From: G020348385 sp964538085
GTDB lineage: Bacteria > Acidobacteriota > Aminicenantia > Aminicenantales > Aminicenantaceae
Length of the DNA: 64,000 nucleotides
Assembly: GCA_964538085.1 (NCBI GenBank)
Contig: CAZIDF010000002.1
Coordinates: forward strand, 225,757-289,756
Reading direction: 5' to 3'
The notes beneath the pieces were generated by a model that worked only from the letters and a program-made list of their open reading frames with translations, made no database searches and was not told the origin of the DNA. Positions 35,278-44,958 of the stretch are shown here, in pieces. The position numbers were made by a program, and so were the translations under genes. How positions within the stretch are numbered: the stretch's first letter is position 1; the number at the start of each line of letters is the position of its first letter.

Positions 35278-36555
35278 ATGTCGAATCGATATCGTGCCGC
35301 TGCTTTTATTGCCAGTTCCATCCTCCTCGCTTGTATTGTTCTTGGATTTCCAGATTCCAACAGAAAGGCAATCTTATACCAAGACGAAGTGACGCTGAAT
35401 CAGTGGGCAAAGGACGTGGATTTTCTGGCTGTAGAACTCCCCAAAAAGCATAAGAATCTATATCATAATATCTCTGAAGCCGATTTCCAAACCCAAATCG
35501 AAAAACTCAAAGCAACGCTTCATTCAATGGATCAGAATGAAATTTTAGTCGGTCTTTTGAAAATCCTTGCATCCGTAGGAGATTCGCACACCACACTTGG
35601 ATACAGGCCACAACGAGCCATACCGCTTATGCTGTACTGGTTTAAGGATGGGATCGCAGTATTGAATACGACCTCCGAATACAAGGATATCCTATACGGT
35701 AAGATCACAGCCATCGAAGGAAAGCCCATTGCGGACGTCGTGGCAACCCTGACAGCGATAATTCCCCATGAGAACGAAGCTCAGGTCAAGAATAACATTC
35801 CGAACTTATTGACCGACACCGTGATCCTCCACGGCATGAAGCTCATCCCTTCACATGAGAATGTTTCCTTGACTGTACTCACGGCGTTAGGCAAGGGGAT
35901 CACTCTGGATATAAAACCAGTTTCTTTCTCGGATAAACCTGATTGGCTCGTCGATACATCCGACGATAGCGATGCACCTTTATATCTCAAAAACCGCAAG
36001 CAGTATTATTGGTATGAAATGCTTCCCGATTCACAGACAATTTATTTTAAATACAATTCATGCCAGAACATAAAAAGTCAGCCCTTCAGCGATTTTGTCA
36101 AAACATTTTTTTACGTAGCAGACACGCAGAAAGTAAAAAGGATCGTCATCGATCTCCGTCATAACGGGGGTGGCAACTCTGGAATTTTCGCCCCTTTCCT
36201 CGAGGAACTTAAAAAAAGATCCCAATTCCTCCAAAAGGGGAGCATCTATGTTTTGATCGGGCGACGGACCTTTTCTTCGGCAATTCTGAACGCTATAGAT
36301 CTCAAAAAACAAACGCCTGCCATATTCGTCGGAGAACCGACCGGCGGAAAACCCAACCATTATGGTGAGGTTCAGATGTTCCTTCTGCCGGAGTCTGGTC
36401 TTGCGGTGACTTTTTCCACAAAATACTTCCGCGTCATCGACGGTGATCCAGATTCTTTTGTTCCCGATATCCTCATAGAGCCTAGAATCTCGGAGTATTT
36501 AATAAAAGCCGATCCGGTGCTTAAAAGCGTGCTCGAGGAGAAGAATCCATCTTGA
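35278..36555 (+). CDS. S41-family serine peptidase (C-terminal processing protease-like), exported
   Basis: Exported protein of 425 residues with a signal peptide (AAAFIASSILLACIVLG). A helical N-terminal domain (LAVELPKKHKNLYHNISEADFQTQIEKL) precedes a poorly conserved PDZ-like region. The S41 catalytic core is IVIDLRHNGGGNSG, then GRRTFSSAILNA with probable Ser334, and VGEPTGGK with Lys358. This dyad arrangement matches tail-specific protease relatives. Substrate unknown. AAGGAGG lies 7 bp before the ATG. It overlaps the convergent S9 gene by 35 bp at the 3' ends. Confidence 0.9.
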   Translation: MSNRYRAAAFIASSILLACIVLGFPDSNRKAILYQDEVTLNQWAKDVDFLAVELPKKHKNLYHNISEADFQTQIEKLKATLHSMDQNEILVGLLKILASVGDSHTTLGYRPQRAIPLMLYWFKDGIAVLNTTSEYKDILYGKITAIEGKPIADVVATLTAIIPHENEAQVKNNIPNLLTDTVILHGMKLIPSHENVSLTVLTALGKGITLDIKPVSFSDKPDWLVDTSDDSDAPLYLKNRKQYYWYEMLPDSQTIYFKYNSCQNIKSQPFSDFVKTFFYVADTQKVKRIVIDLRHNGGGNSGIFAPFLEELKKRSQFLQKGSIYVLIGRRTFSSAILNAIDLKKQTPAIFVGEPTGGKPNHYGEVQMFLLPESGLAVTFSTKYFRVIDGDPDSFVPDILIEPRISEYLIKADPVLKSVLEEKNPS

Positions 36556-38863
36556 ACTTGTACTCCTTGGGCGGCTCTGCTCCCATCAGGTGTTTGACAA
36601 AATAATCCCAGCGACGCCTCATCCAGTAAGATCCCCGGCCTAATCCATGACCGGCGTTGGGAAACAGGATGAGATCGAAATCTTTATTGGCCTTTATGAG
36701 CTCGTCCACGACTAGGAGCGTATTATTCATGGGTACGTTGGAATCCATGGTGCCATGAGCCAGCAGGAGCTTTCCCTTCAGATTCTTGGCCAGGAGCTGG
36801 TTCGCCTGGTTGTCATAACTTGTGGTGCCGTCGGGGTATGTTTCTAAGAGACCTTGCCACTTTTCGCCCCAGTCGTCTTCATAGCTTCGATTATCATGAT
36901 TTCCAGATCCGCTGACAGCCACCTTGAAAAAATCGGGATAACGGAGGATGGCATCAGTGGATGCAAACCCGCCACCCGAACCTCCGAAGATTCCAACCCT
37001 GTCGATATCGATCCAGGGATACCGTTCGGCGAGCTGCTTCATACCGGTGATCTGGTCCGGCAGCCCGTTGTCACCCATGTTCCCATAATAGGCAGCATGG
37101 AATGATTTTGATCGCATGGGTGTCCCCATTGCGTCAAGGGAAATCACGATAAATCCCAGTTCGGCCAGGGCTTGTCTGTCTCCGCGTGAAGCTGAAAAAC
37201 TGCGGCTCCCCACACTTCCTGTTTGTGGTCCAGGGTAAATATTGTTGATGATCGGATATTTTTTTTCAGGATCGAAGTGGGTGGGTTTGAACATCAGACC
37301 GTAGAGGTCAGTCTTGCCGTCCCTGGCTTTAACCGTGAATGGAATCGGCGGTTTCCAGCCTGTCTCGATAAGGCGGGATATGTCGGCTTTTTCCACAGCA
37401 AGACGCTTGATGCCATTTTTATCCCGAACCTCGCTGACAGGCGGCTCCACTGGAGTGGAATAGGTGTCGACGAAGTAATCCCTCGTCGGGGATAAAGAAA
37501 CAGTATGGTTGGCATTCGCAGGAGTCAAGAGCTTGAAATCGGATCCATCCAAACCGATGCTATAGAGATATTGGAAGTAGGGATCGTCAAATTCCCGGCC
37601 TGCTCCAGTGAAATAAAGAATGCGTTTATTCCTGTCTATCCGCAGCACCTGCAGCACGGTCCAGTTTCCGCTTGTGATGCGATTCTTCAGCTTTCCTGTG
37701 TTCAGGTCATACAGGTATAGATGTCCCCAGTTGTCACGCTGCGAGTACCAAATTACCTCGTTCGATTCATTTAATACGTGCCAGTTAACGCTGTTGAAGC
37801 CCGATTCGAAAAACGTATCGACTTTTTCTTCAAGAACATCACGGACTGTGCCTGTTTCTGGATCGGCTATCCGGAGAAAAACATGCTTGTGGTCACGAGA
37901 AACAGAGACAAAAGCGAGCTGGGCAGAATTCTGGCTCCATTCTGCATCGGCCAGCTCTCCTGTTCCTAAAGCGATGTGATCAGTGATGGTGGAACGATGC
38001 TGGTCAGGGGGCATTTGAAGCCGCACGACGCGAGGCCCATCGATATGGATCACCACTCGATGGATCCGGAAAATTTCCTTATCTTCTGGGAGCGGGTACT
38101 TCCACGCTTCCAGCTTCGGATGTCCGACATTCGTTGTCACGAGGTACATCTCGCCCACACCTCTCCCGTCGTGTTGGAAGGTTGCGATTTTTTTTGAATC
38201 GGGAGACCAGAGCAGAACGGGCCGGTCGCTTTTTGTCCAGCCAGCGTTATTCGTGGCATATCCAAAATCCTCCACACCATCGGTGGTAAGCTGCGTTTCC
38301 GTTCCTTTAGAAAGCTCTTTGACCCAAAGATTGTGATCGCGGATATACGCACCCATTGTGCCATCAGGGGAAACAATCATATTGCGGTCGATCCTTTTCC
38401 TTGGCTCTCCTTTCTTGCAGAGATTGTTCTGCATATCGTATATGTACTGGATAGAACCCAACGCAAACACCAAAGAATTCCGATCATCGGAAAACTCGAT
38501 GCTCTGAAACGGCAATTTGAACGGCTCATATGCTTTATCGGCAACTTCGGATAAGGCTGAGGCCAGTTTTTCATGGTCAAAGGCTCTCATCCTTTGCTTT
38601 TTCTTCGCATCCACAAGGACAAACTCGTAACCCTCCGGGATATCGTTCCGGTACCAGAATGTGGTTTCGTCGATCCAGGTCGGCCGCACACTGGCACCAA
38701 ATACCAACGGATTGGTATGCTGGCCCAAAAACTTTTCGGCATGAGCATAATCTTCAGCTGTCAGGATCCGCTTGTTCTGTTTCTGTGCAAATGCGGGAAG
38801 AAAAAATGCAAGTGTAAGTATCCCAATAACTAAAAATGAAAAACACCTTCTGATTGTTTTCAT
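36521..38863 (-). CDS. Secreted S9 peptidase, dipeptidyl-peptidase IV type
   Basis: Exported serine peptidase (780 residues) expected to release N-terminal dipeptides such as Xaa-Pro. The signal peptide is FLVIGILTLAFFLPAFAQ. An N-terminal DPP-IV beta-propeller precedes the C-terminal alpha/beta hydrolase. Catalytic residues by position: Ser629 in GIFGGSGGGF, Asp707 in GTMDSNVP, His739 in NAGHGLG. YPGPQTGSVGSRSF marks the family. ATG 38863 has GGAGG 8 bp upstream and is preferred to 38902. Its last 35 bp overlap the S41 gene convergently. Confidence 0.93.
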   Translation of the reverse strand: MKTIRRCFSFLVIGILTLAFFLPAFAQKQNKRILTAEDYAHAEKFLGQHTNPLVFGASVRPTWIDETTFWYRNDIPEGYEFVLVDAKKKQRMRAFDHEKLASALSEVADKAYEPFKLPFQSIEFSDDRNSLVFALGSIQYIYDMQNNLCKKGEPRKRIDRNMIVSPDGTMGAYIRDHNLWVKELSKGTETQLTTDGVEDFGYATNNAGWTKSDRPVLLWSPDSKKIATFQHDGRGVGEMYLVTTNVGHPKLEAWKYPLPEDKEIFRIHRVVIHIDGPRVVRLQMPPDQHRSTITDHIALGTGELADAEWSQNSAQLAFVSVSRDHKHVFLRIADPETGTVRDVLEEKVDTFFESGFNSVNWHVLNESNEVIWYSQRDNWGHLYLYDLNTGKLKNRITSGNWTVLQVLRIDRNKRILYFTGAGREFDDPYFQYLYSIGLDGSDFKLLTPANANHTVSLSPTRDYFVDTYSTPVEPPVSEVRDKNGIKRLAVEKADISRLIETGWKPPIPFTVKARDGKTDLYGLMFKPTHFDPEKKYPIINNIYPGPQTGSVGSRSFSASRGDRQALAELGFIVISLDAMGTPMRSKSFHAAYYGNMGDNGLPDQITGMKQLAERYPWIDIDRVGIFGGSGGGFASTDAILRYPDFFKVAVSGSGNHDNRSYEDDWGEKWQGLLETYPDGTTSYDNQANQLLAKNLKGKLLLAHGTMDSNVPMNNTLLVVDELIKANKDFDLILFPNAGHGLGRGSYWMRRRWDYFVKHLMGAEPPKEYKFKMDSSPRARF

Positions 38864-38947
38864 TCGTTCTACCTCCTCGAATATTTTCAGACCTCTGAAC
38901 ATACATCATTTGCAGCACAAAAACAATTTCCCAAGCCCATTAATGCA

Positions 38948-38977
38948 TTGACCTGGCCTATCAGGCTATGATAAGAA
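38948..38977 (+). promoter_or_regulatory. Sigma-70-type promoter for the Cys-rich membrane protein gene
   Basis: TTGACC (38948-38953), an 18-bp spacer ending TGA, TAAGAA (38972-38977). CCTG-N6-CAGG lies across the spacer. The predicted transcription start near 38984 excludes the ATG at 38978 as a start. Confidence 0.5.
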
Positions 38978-38996
38978 ATGTCTCAATCAGAATTTC

Positions 38997-39536
38997 ATGA
39001 AAAATCAAAACGAGATCCTGGAAGATTGTCAAAAGGCAAGACCCAAAAAGGACTACACTCACTTTCAAGAGCTTATCGACAACCTCCCTTACATTTTCAT
39101 GACGATATTGGGGGCTCTGGTTTTTATAATCGGTCCAGAGGCAAGAAAACCCAATTGGCTATTTGCCGGATTGTATGTGTTTTATGGCGTTGCAGGCGCT
39201 CTGTGGATCATCATCTTTGTGTGTCCCTACTGCCACTTTTATGATACACGTGCATGCCCGTGCGGCTACGGACAGATCTCTGCAAAGCTGCGTAAGGTCC
39301 GGGATCAGTCCCGTTTCAATCAAAAGTTCAAAAAACATATTCCTGTGATAGTTCCGCTTTGGATCATACCTGTTATTGCAGGAATCGTATTTTTGATCGA
39401 TAAATTTTCTCTGGAACTGCTGCTATTAATAATACTTTTTGCCATCGATGCATTCTTGGTGTTGCCGCTTATATCCAGAAAATATGGATGTGCTCATTGT
39501 CCACAAAAAAGCACATGCCCCTGGATGACCAAATAA
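38997..39536 (+). CDS. Multi-span membrane protein with cysteine clusters
   Basis: Unrecognised 179-residue inner-membrane protein with about four membrane segments (IFMTILGALVFII, LFAGLYVFYGVAGALWIIIF, VIVPLWIIPVIAGIVFLI, LLLLIILFAIDAFLVLPLI). Two Cys groups stand out: CPYCHFYDTRACPCGYG after the second segment, and CAHCPQKSTCP at the C-terminus. Both would lie on the same side of the membrane if there are four spans. They could bind metal or an Fe-S cluster, or be redox active; no assigned function. The leader is only about 13 nt and has no clear ribosome binding site. Confidence 0.72.
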   Translation: MKNQNEILEDCQKARPKKDYTHFQELIDNLPYIFMTILGALVFIIGPEARKPNWLFAGLYVFYGVAGALWIIIFVCPYCHFYDTRACPCGYGQISAKLRKVRDQSRFNQKFKKHIPVIVPLWIIPVIAGIVFLIDKFSLELLLLIILFAIDAFLVLPLISRKYGCAHCPQKSTCPWMTK

Positions 39537-39638
39537 GCCGAATCAAACATCCTCATTTAAAACCATTCAGCGGTGAATACGTATCTGTGCCATACTTGGA
39601 CCGTTACTCGGCTTTTCCGAATTCTCGGGACATTGGAG

Positions 39639-40457
39639 TCAAAGTCTCAAGCAAATGCCAATTCGATTGGGTGCAATGATTAGGCTCACGTGATCGTTCT
39701 TTTTTTTCTTGTGCAACGTGGGTATCATGTATCCGATGGCGAAGCCGAAAACAGCACCAGCAATGACATCAGTAGGATAATGTTTGCCGGCTTTGACCCG
39801 GGCATAACCAGTCATCGCAGCAACAGTCAAACTCGAACCCCATAAGAGCTTTGTCCAAATGGAATCCCCATGGATATCGGTCATCACTTTGGATATGAAT
39901 GTAGCTGCAGTGAAGGCCGCCGCAACGTGCCCTGAAAAAAAGGAAGAATACGCATCGTCTCCTCCTATAGCATACCTTTCCTCGACACTCAATGCAGTAT
40001 TGTAAACATAGGGCCGCCTTCGGCCTACCGTTGCTTTTGTCATATAAGTAAAACCAGTTAAAAAGAGAGAAGATTCCAGGAACATGAACGCCACTGTCCC
40101 CATTTCGGACAATTTTGCATGAAAAAGCGGAGGAACAGTCATCAGAGCAAGTGAGGAATAGACCAGAATATCTCGGTATCGATCGCTTCTATCGCTCCAT
40201 TCGGGGGACCAATTATATGTTGCGCTGCGATCGAAGCCATTCACATCATTTCTGTCGAGCAATCTTATATCATCAAGAGTGATCGGAACCTGATTGTCCA
40301 CAAGTGATGAACCAAGGGTGGTCATACCGAGGCCTAAAGGAAGCAAAAAGAAGTCCTGTTTTTTAAATTCATAGGGAAAGGCACTATTCTGGGCGAACAG
40401 GCCATTGGAAATCAAAACAAGGGCCAAAAATGTTATCCATGCTCTTTTCTGGTTCAA
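39639..40457 (-). CDS. Exported PAP2-family phosphatase
   Basis: Membrane-associated phosphatase of the PAP2/vanadium haloperoxidase superfamily (about 272 residues), acting probably on lipid phosphates such as undecaprenyl pyrophosphate or phosphatidate. The three catalytic motifs are present: KATVGRRRPY, SFFSGHVAAA, and RVKAGKHYPTDVIAG. Several hydrophobic segments surround them. The start is probably TTG at 40457, which has AGGAG 5 bp upstream and leads directly into the signal segment (AWITFLALVLISNGLFAQ). The first ATG, at 40490, has no ribosome binding site. Confidence 0.87.
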   Translation of the reverse strand: MNQKRAWITFLALVLISNGLFAQNSAFPYEFKKQDFFLLPLGLGMTTLGSSLVDNQVPITLDDIRLLDRNDVNGFDRSATYNWSPEWSDRSDRYRDILVYSSLALMTVPPLFHAKLSEMGTVAFMFLESSLFLTGFTYMTKATVGRRRPYVYNTALSVEERYAIGGDDAYSSFFSGHVAAAFTAATFISKVMTDIHGDSIWTKLLWGSSLTVAAMTGYARVKAGKHYPTDVIAGAVFGFAIGYMIPTLHKKKKNDHVSLIIAPNRIGICLRL

Positions 40458-40577
40458 TTTTTCTCCTAGATGTATTAAACACCCATCCATATCAATTTTC
40501 CACCGAAATTAATTATGCATTCTGATTGATGAATGATCGGTCTGCCTCTATAATTGTGTGCACAAGGAGAAGGAAAA

Positions 40578-41900
40578 ATGAAGCGAACATCTTGGACTGT
40601 ATTCATCCTTATTCTTTTGATGGCATCCATTCTGACTTTTTTTCATGCATTCGGCAATGCCGATCAGACAAAAATCCTTAAAGTCAACCAAATAAGGCTC
40701 GAACAGAGAATCGAAAAACTGGCCGAATTCGGAAAAACACCGGAGGGAGGGATCAATAGAGTCGCGTTCAGCGAAATGGATATCCAGAGCCGTGAATATA
40801 TTCTCTCTCTCATGAAAGATGCCGGATTAAAAATCCATATCGATGAAGCCGGGAACATCATCGGCCGCAGGGAAGGGACCGATTCATCCCTTCCTCCCAT
40901 CGTTTTCGGCTCCCATACTGACACCGTTCCTCAAGGCGGTAAATTCGACGGGGCAGTCGGAGTTCTTGGCGCCATTGAATGTGTTCAGGTATTACAGGAA
41001 AATTCTGTGGAATCACATCATCCCTTAGAAGTCATCGTTTTTACCGATGAAGAAGGCGGTCTCATAGGGAGCAAGGCCATCATCGGAGCCCTGACATCCC
41101 AAGCCTTGGACGTGACAAGTCACAGCGGCAAAACGGTTCGTGAGGGTATCAAAGCTCTTGGGGGCGATCCAGATGCGCTGGAAAGGGCTTACAAGAAAAA
41201 AGGAGACATCAAGGCGTTTATCGAAATCCACATCGAGCAGGGGAGTACTCTGGCCTCCAAAGGAATCGATATCGGTGTTGTTGAGGGGATTGTCGGGATC
41301 AACTGGTGGGACGTCACTATCGAAGGCTTTGCGAATCATGCAGGGACGACTCCGATGGATAGGAGACAAGATGCACTCCTTGCTGCTGCCCATTTGATTA
41401 TCGCCGTGAATAAAGTGGCGACCGGATTCCCTGGGCGTCAAGTGGGGACGGTTGGCCGAATAAGGGCTGAACCTGGCGCACCGAATGTCATCCCTGGAAA
41501 GGTGGTCATGAGCCTCGAACTCCGGGACCTATCTTCTGATAAAATCGACTCCCTTTTTCAGCAAATTGTGAAGGAGGCAGAGACCATTTCTGAAAAATCT
41601 GGTACGAAAATCTTCTTTAATCCTATCGAGGCGACAGCCGTTCCTTCTCCCACAGATCCCTCTATAAAAGAAATAATTGCAGAGGCTGCAGAAGAGCTGA
41701 GCTTGAGCTATCTCCTCATGCCCAGTGGAGCCGGCCACGATGCGCAGAATATGGCAAAAATTGCGCCCACCGGAATGATCTTTGTTCCATCCATAGGCGG
41801 GATTAGCCATTCTCCTAACGAATTCACTCCTGCAAAGGATGTGGCCAACGGGGCTAACGTCCTTCTCCACACCATCCTTAAAATTGACCGAACATTTTGA
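40578..41900 (+). CDS. M20-type Zn-dependent amidohydrolase (hydantoinase/carbamoylase family), exported
   Basis: Binuclear-zinc amidohydrolase (440 residues) of the allantoate amidohydrolase/N-carbamoyl-amino-acid hydrolase family. Metal-binding motifs are GSHTDTVPQGGKFDGAVGV, TDEEGG, FIEIHIEQG and SGAGHDAQN; the lid-domain segment GFANHAGTTPMDRRQDAL is intact. An N-terminal signal peptide (VFILILLMASILTFFHAFG) is unusual for the family and puts the enzyme outside the cytoplasm. Start 40578 has AAGGAGAAGG upstream and is preferred to 40554. Substrate unknown. Confidence 0.9.
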   Translation: MKRTSWTVFILILLMASILTFFHAFGNADQTKILKVNQIRLEQRIEKLAEFGKTPEGGINRVAFSEMDIQSREYILSLMKDAGLKIHIDEAGNIIGRREGTDSSLPPIVFGSHTDTVPQGGKFDGAVGVLGAIECVQVLQENSVESHHPLEVIVFTDEEGGLIGSKAIIGALTSQALDVTSHSGKTVREGIKALGGDPDALERAYKKKGDIKAFIEIHIEQGSTLASKGIDIGVVEGIVGINWWDVTIEGFANHAGTTPMDRRQDALLAAAHLIIAVNKVATGFPGRQVGTVGRIRAEPGAPNVIPGKVVMSLELRDLSSDKIDSLFQQIVKEAETISEKSGTKIFFNPIEATAVPSPTDPSIKEIIAEAAEELSLSYLLMPSGAGHDAQNMAKIAPTGMIFVPSIGGISHSPNEFTPAKDVANGANVLLHTILKIDRTF

Positions 41901-41918
41901 TTAAAAAGGACATCGGAC

Positions 41919-44510
41919 TCACTCATACCGCAGGGAATCGACCGGGTTGGCTACGGCAGCTTTGATGGACTGCAAGGAGACTGTCAGCACCGAAATAGCC
42001 AATGCCGCACCCGCAGATACGAGAAATATCTCCCAACCGATAACGACCCGATAGGCAAAATTCTGAAGCCACTTATGCATAACATAATAAGCCACAGGCC
42101 AGGCGATAATGTTGGCCAGCGCCACCCATATGAGAAACTCCCGCGAAAGGAGTAAATAAATGTTTGACACCGATGCCCCTAAAACCTTTCTAACGCCGAT
42201 CTCCTTGGTCTTTTGTTCAGATGTGTAGGCGGCCAGTCCGAAAAGTCCCATACAAGCCACAAAAATAGCCAGGATGGAAAAGACAGAAAAGATTTCGCCC
42301 ATTTTTTTATCCGCGATATGCATCTGCTCGAAGCTCGCATCGAGGAAAAAGTAATCCAAAGGATAATAGGGAATCATTTTCTTCCATGTTTTTTGGATAT
42401 AGGCGATTGTCTCCGATACGTTTTGGGGAAGTATTCGTACTGACAAATAGTTGTGATTTCTGATCGGGGATACCACATAACTGATGGAGTATGGTGCTAT
42501 ATGAAGAGAATAGATATTGATATCGTTGACGACTCCGAGGATATGGCCTTTGTATTCTTCAACACTCACAGCTTTTCCGATTGCCTCTTGAGGGGATGAA
42601 TAACCGGCTTCCTGGATTGTCAGTTCACTGACTAAAAATTCCAAGGTTGTATTATTTGTAGATAGGTTCTGGATGTTTTTTCCCGCTAAAAGTGTAAGCC
42701 CATATGTTTTGACAAACTCCTTGTCGACACCATATATCACCTGGTCGAGATATTCCTCATTGCCTTCGAACCGAAAACTAAGATGACCGCTTCCTCTAGT
42801 CGGGACGTATGAAGATGTTGTGGTATTTTCAATACCTGGAAATTCCATCAACTTATTTCGAAAACCCTCATAATTTTTCCTGAGGTCTTTGCTCAACGGA
42901 ATGACCATTATTTGCTCCTTATCGTATCCGAGATCCTGCGATCGTATGTATTTCATTTGTTTATAAACGATCAATGTAGCAAAGATGATCCCTATAGAAA
43001 GGGCAAACTGAAAGATCACCAGTCCTTTGCGCAACACAGTTCCGGAGAATGAATATCCGGTTCTTGATTTGAGGGTATCCATTGGCTGGAACGCAGATAA
43101 AAAGAAAGCGGGATAGATACCAGAGATAAATCCGACAACGAGCGCGATGGCTGCAATGCCTAAAACAAACGATGGATCTGCAAGGGATATAATCGTGATG
43201 CCTTTACCCGTAAGTCTGTTGAACAGCGGGAGAACCACGATAACGATAAGAACCGCAGCCGATGCTGAAAATGCACTGAGAATAAAAGATTCTCCAAGAA
43301 ATTGACGAACCAGCTGATTTTTCCGGGCCCCCACGACTTTTCGAATGCCCACCTCTTTGGCTCTTTTGATAGCACGGGCCGAAGTTAAATTCATGAAATT
43401 GATACAGGCAATCAATAGCACAAATAAAGCGATAGCCGTGAAGATATAAACATACAGAATATTCCCGGTGGGTTCGATTTCCGATTTCAGCCTGGAGTGG
43501 AGACGGATATCCAGGAGAGGCTGGAGGCTGATGGTGTACCAAGGATTTTCCCTCCAGTTTCTATGGAGAAAGTCCAGTAATTTAGGATCCAAGGATTCAG
43601 CCGCAGATTTTCCGCTTAAAAGAACGTAGGTGAAGTGTTGATAAAAACCTGAAAATTCATTGGTGTCTTCCTTAAGGCTGCTGTAAGAGGCAAGAAAATC
43701 AAAATGGAAGTGTGAGTTAGAGGGAACATTCTTAGCAATCCCGGTTACACTAAAGAGCATGAGTTCGCCGTCATTATAGGGATCGGCTTCGATGGTCTTA
43801 CCCATGGGATCTTCGTTCCCGAAATATTTTTTTGCCGTTTCTTCAGTCAATACAATGGAGTTCGGATCATCTAGGGCTGTGGCAGGATCTCCCTTGACCA
43901 ACGGGAAATCAAAAATGGAAAAAATAGTGGGTTCAGAAAAAAAGAATCTGAGTTCATAATATTTTTTATCCTTAAATCCGACATACCGCTTCACACCCTG
44001 TCCCATCTTGCGTATGCGAACAGTTTCGATAACTTCGGGAAAATCCCTTTTCAAGGCAGGCCCCACACCGAAGGCCCCATTCGCGTTTGTCGGCGAATCG
44101 TCATCATCAGATGTGGAGAAGACCACTCTGTATATCCGGTCTGCGTTTTCATGAAAACGGTCAAAGCTCAGTTCATCCTGTACCCATAAGAGAATAAGAA
44201 TAGTACAGGCGATCCCCACAGCTAAGCCGGCGATGTTAATGAAGGAATAGCCCTTTTGTCTTTTTATATTCCGGAGAGCGATTTTAAAATAATTACCAAA
44301 CATGGCCATTCTCCAGCGGATTGATTCTCTGAAAAATTTGGGAATGGATTTTACGATTTCCCACCAGTACCAGCGTTTCGAACGCCAAAGACCTTGGCTT
44401 TCTGTGCGGTCATGGAAAAGCTCTTCGATATCCCCCTGAAAGGCTTCATCTTTTTCATGAGATGACAGTATTCTTAACAGAAACTTAGCAAATCTTGGTG
44501 GCTTATTCAT
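41919..44510 (-). CDS. ADOP-type orphan ABC permease 5
   Basis: Orphan permease of 863 residues. It has the prefix domain (FQGDIEELFHDRTES, SKRWYWWEIVKSIPKFF), TM1 after IKRQKGYSFINIAGLAVG, and a periplasmic domain with SFDRFHENADRIYRV. The first FtsX block has KEVGIRKVVGARKNQLVRQFLGES, the second KEIGVRKVLGASVSN, and the end is NPVDSLRYE. Its ATG is 2 bp from the padR 5 stop. It is convergent with the amidohydrolase gene. Confidence 0.93.
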   Translation of the reverse strand: MNKPPRFAKFLLRILSSHEKDEAFQGDIEELFHDRTESQGLWRSKRWYWWEIVKSIPKFFRESIRWRMAMFGNYFKIALRNIKRQKGYSFINIAGLAVGIACTILILLWVQDELSFDRFHENADRIYRVVFSTSDDDDSPTNANGAFGVGPALKRDFPEVIETVRIRKMGQGVKRYVGFKDKKYYELRFFFSEPTIFSIFDFPLVKGDPATALDDPNSIVLTEETAKKYFGNEDPMGKTIEADPYNDGELMLFSVTGIAKNVPSNSHFHFDFLASYSSLKEDTNEFSGFYQHFTYVLLSGKSAAESLDPKLLDFLHRNWRENPWYTISLQPLLDIRLHSRLKSEIEPTGNILYVYIFTAIALFVLLIACINFMNLTSARAIKRAKEVGIRKVVGARKNQLVRQFLGESFILSAFSASAAVLIVIVVLPLFNRLTGKGITIISLADPSFVLGIAAIALVVGFISGIYPAFFLSAFQPMDTLKSRTGYSFSGTVLRKGLVIFQFALSIGIIFATLIVYKQMKYIRSQDLGYDKEQIMVIPLSKDLRKNYEGFRNKLMEFPGIENTTTSSYVPTRGSGHLSFRFEGNEEYLDQVIYGVDKEFVKTYGLTLLAGKNIQNLSTNNTTLEFLVSELTIQEAGYSSPQEAIGKAVSVEEYKGHILGVVNDINIYSLHIAPYSISYVVSPIRNHNYLSVRILPQNVSETIAYIQKTWKKMIPYYPLDYFFLDASFEQMHIADKKMGEIFSVFSILAIFVACMGLFGLAAYTSEQKTKEIGVRKVLGASVSNIYLLLSREFLIWVALANIIAWPVAYYVMHKWLQNFAYRVVIGWEIFLVSAGAALAISVLTVSLQSIKAAVANPVDSLRYE

Positions 44511-44512
44511 CT

Positions 44513-44845
44513 TTAGACCTCTTCGGTGGAATTTAAAATGTCAGAAACACCTTTCCAGGCTGTCTCATGCAGAGATCGGTTCTCCTGAAGAGCATTGATG
44601 CCAGCTTTGGTCAGCCGATAAAATCTCTTGCTCATGCCGCCTCGCTTGGAGGTAGGTGCGCCCATCGAAGTATGTAGATACCCCTTTCTGACAAGTCTTT
44701 CCAAAGGAAAATAAACACTGCTGACCGAGACCGCTTTTCCAGTTATGTCGACGATATATTTATAGACAGATATGCCATAGGCTTTGTCCTTGAGTCTTAA
44801 GACTGCGATCAGCACCATCTCCTCGAGTTTTGTTAACAATTCCAT
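44513..44845 (-). CDS. PadR-family transcriptional regulator 5
   Basis: PadR winged-helix regulator of 110 residues: LTKLEEMVLIAVLRLKDKAYGISVYKY, SVSSVYFPLERLVRKGYLHTSM, SKRGGMSKRFYRLTKAGINAL. GGAGG lies 6 bp before the ATG. The upstream inverted repeat at 44858-44868/44915-44925 is a candidate operator. It is cotranscribed with permease 5. Confidence 0.93.
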   Translation of the reverse strand: MELLTKLEEMVLIAVLRLKDKAYGISVYKYIVDITGKAVSVSSVYFPLERLVRKGYLHTSMGAPTSKRGGMSKRFYRLTKAGINALQENRSLHETAWKGVSDILNSTEEV

Positions 44846-44857
44846 GATTTAGCCTCC

Positions 44858-44925
44858 ATTTATTCTGACCCTCTAAATTAATATACTGCAAAAAAGCAAA
44901 AAAGTTTCTGATTTTCAGAATAAAT
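44858..44925 (-). repeat. Perfect 11-bp inverted repeat upstream of padR 5
   Basis: ATTTATTCTGA (44858-44868) and TCAGAATAAAT (44915-44925) are exact reverse complements separated by 46 bp. They flank the A/T-rich promoter region of PadR 5, and the proximal copy overlaps its ribosome binding region. A looped or two-site operator is plausible. Confidence 0.5.
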
Positions 44926-44958
44926 GACAAAAAAAGTTAATCTACAAGAAGGGGAGGG

